From: Ruminococcaceae bacterium UBA1447
Lineage (GTDB): Bacteria > Bacillota > Clostridia > Oscillospirales > Acutalibacteraceae
NCBI GenBank assembly: GCA_002329225.1
Contig: DCTF01000095.1
Location: forward strand, 8,784 to 14,927
Direction: 5' to 3'
DNA length: 6,144 bases
How positions within the stretch are numbered: position 1 is the first letter of the stretch; each line of letters starts with the position of its first letter. The notes beneath the pieces were generated by a model, which saw only the letters and a program-made list of their open reading frames with translations, was not told where the DNA came from and ran no database searches. Both the position numbers and the translations under genes were made by a program. Positions 1-4,980 of the stretch are shown here, in pieces.

Positions 1-860
1 TGTCTGTCAATCATAAGAAAGCTGTCTTCCACCCGGTTGCCCCTTATGGCAAACATGAGGTTTTCTTTGTAACGGCCGTCCCCTATGATGCAAAACCTGA
101 CCGGAATCTTTTTATCGGCAAGCATCTTTGCGGTAACCGGCAGAATATGAAGACCCTGAGCCTGTCCTATATTGCCGGCAAAAATTATATTAAACTTCCC
201 GTCTTTCGGGATTACCTTTGTGGTTATTTCTTCTTCACTCAACGGCTTGAAAAACTCTTCCGCATATTGGGGCCAAAAAAAGATTTTTTCGCCGTCTATG
301 CCCCGTTCTTCAATCGCTGCCGCACAGCTCTTTGAAGATGTGAATATCTTATCGCTCTTTTTGTAAATATAGTCGCACACCCTGCCCAACGGCTCCATTA
401 TAAACCGGCTTTCAATGTTTGTAATGTATTCCACCGTATCCGGCCAAAGGTCCAGCACGTAGAGAAAGCAGGGGATTTTATTCTTCTTTGCAAAGCTCGC
501 ACCTACCAGCGCCTGAGTAAGAGGTGATGAAGCATAAACAAAGACTACATCCGCCTTTTCTCGAGTGAAGACACTCCATAAAAAGCCCGATACAACAAAT
601 GAGATGTAGTTGAGAACAAGCTGAATTTTGCTATTGCCTCGGGGAATCATAGGCAAATGAATAATTTTTATCCCTTTATACTCTTCCCTGCGTTTTTTGA
701 AAAGGCCGTAACCTTTATAAAATTTTCCCTTAGGGTAATTTGGTATACCCGTAACGGCGGTTACTTCATAACCTCTTTTGATCCAATCTTCGCAAATATC
801 ATTAATTCTGAACTGTTCGGGATAAAAACATTGAGAAACAACGAGTATTTTCTTCCTCAA
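1..860 (-). CDS. WbuB-like family 4 glycosyltransferase, partial (C-terminus beyond the window)
   Basis: This is a cytoplasmic or membrane-associated sugar transferase, expected to add a sugar from a nucleotide donor to a lipid-linked glycan during exopolysaccharide or cell-wall glycan assembly. Reading the minus strand from 860 gives 286 uninterrupted codons to the window edge. The first domain opens with KKILVVSQCFYPEQFRIND (residues 3-21), followed by a GIPNYPKGKFYKGYG segment (38-52) typical of WbuB-like enzymes and by LDLWPDTVE (136-144). The second, donor-binding GT-B domain begins around residue 223 with FNIIFAGNIGQAQGL and continues to IIGDGRYKENL (258-268). The catalytic-side E-x7-E motif would lie past the edge, so about 110-120 residues are missing. 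The start is a TTG with a GGGAGG ribosome binding site 6 bases upstream (867-872); no in-frame ATG was found upstream. It is divergent from the O-antigen ligase-like gene, which supports a polysaccharide locus. The exact sugar and acceptor cannot be told. Confidence 0.93.
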   Translation of the reverse strand, partial: MRKKILVVSQCFYPEQFRINDICEDWIKRGYEVTAVTGIPNYPKGKFYKGYGLFKKRREEYKGIKIIHLPMIPRGNSKIQLVLNYISFVVSGFLWSVFTREKADVVFVYASSPLTQALVGASFAKKNKIPCFLYVLDLWPDTVEYITNIESRFIMEPLGRVCDYIYKKSDKIFTSSKSCAAAIEERGIDGEKIFFWPQYAEEFFKPLSEEEITTKVIPKDGKFNIIFAGNIGQAQGLHILPVTAKMLADKKIPVRFCIIGDGRYKENLMFAIRGNRVEDSFLMIDR

Positions 861-875
861 AAAATCCCTCCCTCG

Positions 876-902
876 CCGGGGCTCCTCCCGGTTTGTTTTT
901 TT
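876..902. other. GC-rich hairpin with flanking T/A tract in the glycosyltransferase leader
   Basis: CCGGG (876-880) and CCCGG (887-891) form a 5-bp stem around a 6-base loop. On the plus strand it is followed by a T-rich run (892-902), so it has the form of a weak intrinsic terminator for plus-strand transcripts, although no plus-strand gene lies upstream. In the minus-strand leader the loop displays AGGAGC, a Shine-Dalgarno-like sequence just upstream of the real ribosome binding site. Its function is unknown; it could shield the divergent promoters or shape the leader RNA. Confidence 0.35.
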
Positions 903-959
903 GACAAGAGTAGTTATGACCGCTACAAAGAAAAAACAAATATCTCTAAAAACAGCATC

Positions 960-988
960 AGTATATAAGAATAAGGCTGAAAATGCAA
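960..988 (-). promoter_or_regulatory. Sigma-A promoter for the glycosyltransferase gene
   Basis: On the minus strand, TTGCAT (-35, 983-988) and TATACT (-10, 960-965) are separated by exactly 17 bases. Predicted transcription starts near 953, leaving a leader of about 93 bases before the TTG start at 860. This is seen in sequence only; no experimental support is implied. Confidence 0.6.
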
Positions 989-1045
989 CTGATTTTAAGT
1001 CTGCATCGCCTTCCGAGAGGTATCTTTTGCGTTGCAAAAACGGGT

Positions 1046-1074
1046 TTGAATTATACCGATTGCTTGTGTATAAT
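1046..1074 (+). promoter_or_regulatory. Sigma-A promoter for the O-antigen ligase-like gene
   Basis: TTGAAT (-35, 1046-1051), a 17-base spacer and a perfect TATAAT (-10, 1069-1074) place the transcription start near 1081. An AGGGGG ribosome binding site and a TTG start follow directly. If this promoter is real, the upstream in-frame codons from 901 to 1110 are not part of the protein. It points away from the minus-strand promoter at 960-988, giving a classic divergent arrangement. Confidence 0.6.
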
Positions 1075-1110
1075 GGTAAAAAGCTTTTAGATAGAAGGGG
1101 GATTGCGGTT

Positions 1111-2457
1111 TTGAGGGCATTTGCTGCTCTGTCGCAAGACAGACGAGTGCGGTACGGTGCATTATCGATTTTTCTTTTTGCCCCTTTGCTGCCGGAATGG
1201 CTGGCGCCACTGACTACTCTTTTTGCTTTTATCCTGTTTTTTCGCTATGCCCGCAGTCAATCAATACTAATTACGCCCCGCAATCAGCAAATTTTAGCAG
1301 TCATTTTCTTATGTTGGCAATTCTTAGGTATCCCTCGTTCAAATTACCGTATAAGCAGTCTGGTTTTTTCACTGTTATGGTCGCTGATGTTTTTAGGGTT
1401 TTTGACGGTCAGTAATCTTTTGACAGATGAGGGCAGCCTCAGAGGCGCCGTTGTCGCCATAACACTTTGCGGAGGTATTGTCGGTTGTATTGCAGTCGGC
1501 CAGATTTTTCTTTTTCACTTCGGCGGCTACATTAACGAATCCCTTCGAACCTTCTTTAACCCATTCTGGGGCAAAGCGGATGTTTTTCTCGCCGACATTG
1601 CCGTCAATCGCCTTTTACCTGACAAAATTTTGGCATTGCTCCCTGTACATGCCCCGGTTCAGGCGCGGGAAAGGGCAAACTCTACCTTTTCAAACCCCAT
1701 CTTCTTGGCCTGCTACTCGCTTATGGTTCTTCCCCTCTCAGTATATTGCTTTTCAAACGGCAAAACATGGAAGAAAAAGCTCATTTCAGCTGTCTGTGTA
1801 GTGGCCTGTGTTGGAGGGATAGCCGCCTCCTATTCCAGAGGAGCTTATCTTTCCGTTATAGTAGTTGTGTTTGTAATGCTTTTTATGGGTTGGAAACAGG
1901 CCTTGGGAATTGTTGTCGCAAGCCCCGTATTTTTATGGCTTTTCCCTTCCGGCGTGTATAGACGCCTGCTCTCTCTACTTAATCTTCGTGATTTTTCGGT
2001 GGTCACCCGCTCCCGGATTTGGGAGATTTGCATAGCCCTGTTAAAAGAACACTGGGTTTGGGGATTGGGGCCCGGGGTGGAAAACATACGGCACATCCTT
2101 ATTGAGCGGGGAGAAATTCATCAGCCCCATGCCCATAACCTTGTTCTGCAGCTTTTTCTGGAGGGCGGAATAATCGGCATTGCACTTTTTGTCGCCGTTA
2201 TTATATGCACTTTTATAGATCTGATTGTAGTTTGCTTCCGCTCAAAAAAGGGGCGCCCGTTGGCGGTGGCTCTGTTAGCGGGCTTAACCGGGCTTCTGGT
2301 GTTCGGATTTTTTGATTATGCGCTTTACGGCGCAAAAATCCTGCAGTTTTTCATGATGTACTTAGGTTTAGCGATGGCCGTAAAATCGGTGTACGGTAAA
2401 AAAAGAAAAACCGCCGACGCCGGGGAAAATCCGGAACCGACAGCTGATTCAGCATAG
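1111..2457 (+). CDS. O-antigen ligase/polymerase-like polytopic membrane protein (Wzy_C family)
   Basis: This integral membrane protein probably joins or polymerises lipid-linked oligosaccharides outside the membrane in exopolysaccharide or wall-glycan production. From the TTG at 1111 it has 448 residues, usual for the family. It is dominated by hydrophobic segments starting near residue 18 (LSIFLFAPLLPEW). Family landmarks are the Arg-bearing SRGAYLS motif (242-248), RSRIWE (300-305), GLGPG (318-322) and the C-terminal loop and helix with QPHAHNLVLQLFLEGGIIG (338-356). A short charged tail rich in K, E and P ends the protein. The start is uncertain. The frame is open from 835, with candidate starts TTG 901, ATG 916, TTG 1027 (GAGAGG 6 bases upstream) and TTG 1111 (AGGGGG 9 bases upstream). 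I prefer 1111 because a strong promoter overlaps the earlier codons. The stretch just before it (FELYRLLVYNGKKLLDRRG) does look protein-like, so a longer form is possible. Substrate and polymerase-versus-ligase role cannot be told. Confidence 0.88.
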   Translation: MRAFAALSQDRRVRYGALSIFLFAPLLPEWLAPLTTLFAFILFFRYARSQSILITPRNQQILAVIFLCWQFLGIPRSNYRISSLVFSLLWSLMFLGFLTVSNLLTDEGSLRGAVVAITLCGGIVGCIAVGQIFLFHFGGYINESLRTFFNPFWGKADVFLADIAVNRLLPDKILALLPVHAPVQARERANSTFSNPIFLACYSLMVLPLSVYCFSNGKTWKKKLISAVCVVACVGGIAASYSRGAYLSVIVVVFVMLFMGWKQALGIVVASPVFLWLFPSGVYRRLLSLLNLRDFSVVTRSRIWEICIALLKEHWVWGLGPGVENIRHILIERGEIHQPHAHNLVLQLFLEGGIIGIALFVAVIICTFIDLIVVCFRSKKGRPLAVALLAGLTGLLVFGFFDYALYGAKILQFFMMYLGLAMAVKSVYGKKRKTADAGENPEPTADSA

Positions 2458-2480
2458 TTGCAACAGGTTTAACGGATTTT

Positions 2481-2520
2481 AGATTTAAAAATACAAAAAA
2501 ATAAAAAAAATTGTAAAAAA
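2481..2520 (+). promoter_or_regulatory. A-tract block, UP-element-like, upstream of promoter
   Basis: Four A-runs (2487-2491, 2495-2501, 2503-2510, 2515-2520) lie directly upstream of the -35 hexamer at 2525, spaced roughly one helical turn or slightly less apart. Such sequence is expected to bend DNA and to be a favoured site for the alpha C-terminal domain of RNA polymerase. That it acts as an UP element is inference. The whole stretch 2458-2580 is conspicuously AT-rich. Confidence 0.4.
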
Positions 2521-2524
2521 GGTA

Positions 2525-2553
2525 TTGCATTCCCGTTAAAGTTAGTTTAGAAT
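2525..2553 (+). promoter_or_regulatory. Sigma-A promoter upstream of the tiered hairpin and AAA+ gene
   Basis: TTGCAT (2525-2530) and TAGAAT (2548-2553) are separated by 17 bases, giving a predicted start near 2560. The transcript would enter the hairpin at 2583 within about 25 bases. It would either end there, as an RNA of about 105 bases, or read on about 280 bases to the AAA+ gene at 2841. Confidence 0.6.
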
Positions 2554-2582
2554 AATGCTCGAAAATTAAATATTGTTAATTT

Positions 2583-2665
2583 AAAGCCGTTGCTTTGATA
2601 ATGTTTGAATTTCACTCCAAGGGAGGAGTGCATTTATTCAAAGGTTATCAAAGCAACGGCTTTTT
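2583..2665 (+). terminator. Three-tier hairpin with T-run: terminator, attenuator or small-RNA end
   Basis: AAAGCCGTTGCTTTGATAA (2583-2601) pairs perfectly with 2645-2663, a 19-bp basal stem. Inside it, TTTGAAT (2604-2610) pairs with ATTCAAA (2636-2642), separated from the base by a 2x2 internal loop. At the top, CACTCC (2613-2618) pairs with GGAGTG (2625-2630) around an AAGGGA loop. The right arm runs into five Ts (2661-2665), as in an intrinsic terminator. The basal stem is far longer than a normal terminator needs, and the apex carries a Shine-Dalgarno-like GGGAGGAG. A second copy of TGCTTTGA lies just downstream (2670-2677) and could pair with the right-arm TCAAAGCA (2648-2655), a possible competing structure. 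It could end the O-antigen ligase transcript 125 bases upstream, end a small RNA made from the promoter at 2525, or attenuate the AAA+ gene. Confidence 0.65.
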
Positions 2666-2822
2666 GCTGTGCTTTGACCCGCACCTTGACAACTGAATCC
2701 GCAAACGCCCCGGCGGCCGGCCCAGGGAAGCAATCGCCATGACCCGCAGAAATGCGGCGAGCGTGCCAAGGGAATAGCCGGAACGGATTGCGATACAGGG
2801 AACACTTTCCAATATTTTTTTA
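2666..2822 (+). other. GC-rich, apparently structured 5' leader of the AAA+ gene
   Basis: This stretch contains no convincing gene but contrasts sharply in GC content with the AT-rich DNA before it. A perfect hairpin CCGCA-GAAA-TGCGG (2744-2757) has a GNRA-type tetraloop. It sits inside a longer pairing, GCAATC (2730-2735) with GATTGC (2786-2791). A small hairpin GGGAA-CAC-TTTCC (2798-2810) is followed by seven Ts (2815-2821), a weak terminator-like end right before the gene. Short minus-strand frames cross the region but have no supporting start signals or recognisable family. I can name no riboswitch class that fits; a structured leader RNA is an inference. Together with the A-tracts, promoter and tiered hairpin, this accounts for the whole gene-free span 2458-2840. 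Confidence 0.4.
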
Positions 2823-2840
2823 TGAAAGAGGGCACAGCAT

Positions 2841-4733
2841 ATGAGCAATAATCAATCAGGGATACGCATGGAATACTTGTCCGGAGTATTGGCGCATTAT
2901 AAAAGCGGCCATCAGGAAGCGTATCGTGTAAGTGAACGATTTATTCAAGCCGCAAAATTTCTCGGTGAGGAAGAATTTATAGGGTGGCAAATTGTGATGG
3001 ATAAGGAAAACACATATGATAACTATCTGTTTGCATGCCCGGAAACCAAAATTACCCGGGAAGATTTCAACTGGATTTTCAGCAACTATGCAGTGATTGT
3101 CCCGGAAAAATCGATTGTATCGGACAATGCTTTTCAGGAATATCCGAAAATTTATGAACTTATACCTTCCCCCGATGTTCGTGGTGCAAACAAAAAACGG
3201 GCCGATAAAACCTCTCTTAAAGACAAAGCATACAACGGCAATCAAGCCGGAGAGCCGTATTTCAATGAGATGTGTAAGGAAATGAGCCTTATCGGTGCGA
3301 GCATTTGCGTCATCGCCGGAACCGGTTGTGCAGCACAAGGCGGCATGGGGATAGTGCGTTTCGGCTTCCGGGAAGAAATGTCGCTGAGAATGCGAAGTCT
3401 GATATCTCTTGTTTTTCCCGATACCGTCGTACAAGAAGCAGATGAGGTATCGGGCACATGCGGCTTGCCGGAATATCAACTGCATAAAGCCGTAATCAAA
3501 TTACTGGGGATTTTCCGCCAAAAATCCGAAGAGCCGACAACAGATTCTCCGTTTGATTTGCCGGAGTCCACTTGGTTTGTTGAGGGTGAAGATGAGTCCG
3601 ATGATGAGGATGAATTTGATTGGTCCGGTACAGGAAGAGATGATGATAATGACAACACCGGCGAAGAACTCAATTCCGAAAACAGCGCTGAAGATATAAT
3701 TGAAAGTTTGGATTTAAGTGTACGCTCCTTTAATGTTTTAAAGCGTGCCGGCATCAACACCATTGAACAGTTACGCCGGATGAGCGATGAAGACTTTTAT
3801 AAAATTAAAAATCTCGGCAGAAAAAGTCTGGACGAAATTAAGCACAGACTGGCAGAAATTCCCGACATTTCCAAAAAAGTTGCACTTGAAGCGTCCAGCT
3901 ATACGGATATGTTGGATAAGTTGATCGGAATAAGAGAGGCCAAGGAACAGGTTAAGCGAATCGCAGCTTTTGCAAGGATGCAAGAGGATATGCACCGGCA
4001 TGGTAAAACACCGATTCCCGTTGCTATGAACATGGAATTTATCGGCAATCCCGGCACCGCCAAAACTACGGTAGCCAGAATTATGGCAGGAATTTTCAAC
4101 GAAACGGGGCTTCTTTCCGGCAAAGAGATCGTGGAAGTCGGAAGGGCGGATCTTGTTGCGGAATATACAGGACAGACGGCAGCCAAGGTTAAAACCGTCT
4201 TTGAAAACGCAAAAGGGAAAGTGCTGTTTATCGATGAAGCATATTCTCTTGTTGAACATTGGTCAGGAAGTTTCGGAGATGAGGCAATAAATACAATTGT
4301 GCAGGAGATGGAGAACCACCGAGCGGATACGGTTGTAATATTTGCAGGGTACCCCGATAAGATGGAGGAGTTCTTTTCGAGAAACCCCGGACTCAGGTCA
4401 CGTGTTCCGTTCACGGTCAAGTTCAGCGATTATTCCGCTGAGGAATTGGTCAACATTTGTGAGCTTGAGGCGGAAAAGAGGGGGTTCTCAATAGACCGCA
4501 AAGCCGTAGAAAAACTGAGTTTCATATGCAACGGAGCCGCAGGAAATCCCGCCGTGGGGAACGGACGATTTTGCCGAAACCTTATTGAAAATGCTATTCT
4601 CGGTTATGCCTCAAGGCTTTATGGCGATGAGGCCGAAAATGTCGATGCGGATTACATATTAACGGAGGAGGACTTGGTTGCAGCGAACACGGTCCCGCAA
4701 AAAGCCTCCATGCCAATCGGATTTAGTGCATAA
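2841..4733 (+). CDS. AAA+ ATPase of CbbX/SpoVK type with internal RNA polymerase alpha-CTD-like domain
   Basis: A 630-residue soluble protein in four parts. Residues 1-225 are not recognised. Residues 226-281 are a linker crowded with D and E (EGEDESDDEDEFD at 248-260). Residues 282-341 match the alpha-subunit C-terminal domain: SVRSFNVLKRAGI (293-305) and NLGRKSLDEIK (324-334) align with E. coli positions that touch DNA, keeping R265, N268, N294, G296, K298 and S299 as R295, N298, N324, G326, K328 and S329. Residues 355-615 are a CbbX-like AAA+ module: Walker A GNPGTAKTT (402-410), Walker B VLFIDEA (461-467), sensor-1 strand VVIFAGYPD (498-506), arginine-finger region NPGLRSR (515-521) and sensor-2 GNGRFCRN (573-580). 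The ATPase core looks intact, so it probably remodels a protein partner using ATP. The substrate is unknown; DNA binding or docking with transcription machinery through the alpha-CTD-like part is inference. The start ATG has AGAGGG 8 bases upstream; ATG 2868 is a weaker alternative. No clear terminator follows it before the infC promoter. Confidence 0.93.
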   Translation: MSNNQSGIRMEYLSGVLAHYKSGHQEAYRVSERFIQAAKFLGEEEFIGWQIVMDKENTYDNYLFACPETKITREDFNWIFSNYAVIVPEKSIVSDNAFQEYPKIYELIPSPDVRGANKKRADKTSLKDKAYNGNQAGEPYFNEMCKEMSLIGASICVIAGTGCAAQGGMGIVRFGFREEMSLRMRSLISLVFPDTVVQEADEVSGTCGLPEYQLHKAVIKLLGIFRQKSEEPTTDSPFDLPESTWFVEGEDESDDEDEFDWSGTGRDDDNDNTGEELNSENSAEDIIESLDLSVRSFNVLKRAGINTIEQLRRMSDEDFYKIKNLGRKSLDEIKHRLAEIPDISKKVALEASSYTDMLDKLIGIREAKEQVKRIAAFARMQEDMHRHGKTPIPVAMNMEFIGNPGTAKTTVARIMAGIFNETGLLSGKEIVEVGRADLVAEYTGQTAAKVKTVFENAKGKVLFIDEAYSLVEHWSGSFGDEAINTIVQEMENHRADTVVIFAGYPDKMEEFFSRNPGLRSRVPFTVKFSDYSAEELVNICELEAEKRGFSIDRKAVEKLSFICNGAAGNPAVGNGRFCRNLIENAILGYASRLYGDEAENVDADYILTEEDLVAANTVPQKASMPIGFSA

Positions 4734-4751
4734 ATCGGTAAATCGGTAAAT
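4731..4751 (+). repeat. Short tandem repeat at the end of the AAA+ gene
   Basis: TAAATCGG occurs twice in tandem (4731-4738, 4739-4746), followed by a partial third copy TAAAT (4747-4751). The first TAA is the stop codon of the AAA+ gene, so the repeat supplies in-frame or near-frame backup stops. It probably arose by slippage; no function is evident. Confidence 0.7.
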
Positions 4752-4768
4752 TAAGTTGCGTACTCAGA

Positions 4769-4788
4769 AAATGCTTGACAAAGCATTT
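4769..4788. promoter_or_regulatory. Perfect inverted repeat overlapping the infC -35 box, candidate operator
   Basis: AAATGCTT (4769-4776) and AAGCATTT (4781-4788) are exact inverted copies separated by GACA. The left arm and spacer contain the -35 hexamer TTGACA (4775-4780), so a dimeric protein bound here would block RNA polymerase. As RNA it would be a weak 8-bp hairpin without a T-run, so it is a poor terminator for the AAA+ gene. Operator function is inference. Confidence 0.35.
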
Positions 4789-4803
4789 CGGTGCCGTTAT
4801 AAT
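4775..4803 (+). promoter_or_regulatory. Consensus sigma-A promoter of the infC operon
   Basis: A perfect TTGACA (4775-4780) and a perfect TATAAT (4798-4803) are separated by 17 bases, the strongest promoter in the window and suited to a translation operon. Transcription should begin near 4810, giving an untranslated leader of about 170 bases before infC. Confidence 0.9.
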
Positions 4804-4809
4804 TCCTTT

Positions 4810-4960
4810 TGCAACAAAGCAGAGTGGCCGGCAATAATTGCCTTCAGCTCTCACCTGCGGGGTTTTGTCCGCCGCGAGGTCAATACAAAAAGGGGCTTAT
4901 GCTTCGGAGTGTTGATTTTTGCGGGGACAGTTGTCGGCTGTTCCCGCTTTAATTTTTCGG
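4810..4960 (+). ncRNA. infC operon leader with L20-type attenuation (L20 leader-like)
   Basis: The leader can fold in competing ways. Early stems are GGCAA-TAA-TTGCC (4830-4842) and ACCTGCGG (4853-4860) with CCGCGAGGT (4872-4880, one bulged G). UCAAUAC (4880-4886) pairs with GUGUUGA (4909-4915), enclosing GGGGC/GCUUC. The antiterminator pairs 4865-4875 (UUGUCC, bulged G, CCGC) with 4921-4930 (GCGGGGACAG), ten base pairs including one G-U. This uses the 5' arm of the terminator at 4921-4957 and also the 3' arm of the ACCTGCGG stem, so the three helices are mutually exclusive. In Bacillus the homologous leader is bound by ribosomal protein L20, made by the last gene of the operon, which favours termination. 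The same feedback is inferred here. Leader family membership is from layout and position, not a covariance search. Confidence 0.75.
4921..4957 (+). terminator. Intrinsic terminator (attenuator) upstream of infC
   Basis: GCGGGGACAG (4921-4930) pairs with CTGTTCCCGC (4938-4947) over ten positions with one G-U, around a 7-base loop, and is followed by TTTAATTTTT (4948-4957). It lies after the promoter and only 24 bases before the infC start. It therefore controls how much transcription reaches infC, rpmI and rplT rather than ending an upstream gene, though it would also stop read-through from the AAA+ gene. Confidence 0.88.
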
Positions 4961-4980
4961 TTTAACGGAGGTGTTTTCAT

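Noticed and set aside
901..929. TTGACA at 901-906 with TACAAA 17 bases later as a plus-strand promoter
   Set aside because: The -10 match is poor and the promoter at 1046-1074 is far better placed relative to the ribosome binding site and TTG at 1111.
657..968. Plus-strand open frame of 103 codons opposite the glycosyltransferase
   Set aside because: It lies antisense to a clearly conserved glycosyltransferase reading, has no ribosome binding site of note and no family features.
2583..2663. Miniature transposable element formed by the 19-bp inverted repeat
   Set aside because: No target-site duplication can be seen at the ends, and the T-run plus stacked upper stems fit a transcribed hairpin better. 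A copy-number search would settle it.
2628..2696. A 22-codon leader peptide from GTG at 2628 next to GGGAGGAG in the hairpin apex
   Set aside because: The Shine-Dalgarno-like sequence lies only one or two bases from the GTG, too close, and the peptide shows no regulatory codon run.
2686..2714. TTGACA at 2686-2691 as a promoter for the AAA+ gene
   Set aside because: The region 17 bases downstream is GC-rich with nothing resembling a -10 box.
2638..2848. Minus-strand frames of 65-66 codons in the GC-rich leader
   Set aside because: They have no convincing ribosome binding site and match no family I know; the GC-rich structured DNA explains the open frames.
2856..4420. Several long minus-strand frames opposite the AAA+ gene, up to 209 codons
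   Set aside because: They are shadows of a gene with intact conserved motifs on the other strand and have no independent support.
4756..4965. A 69-codon frame across the infC leader
   Set aside because: It begins upstream of the promoter start and crosses the attenuator; the span is explained by the leader RNA.
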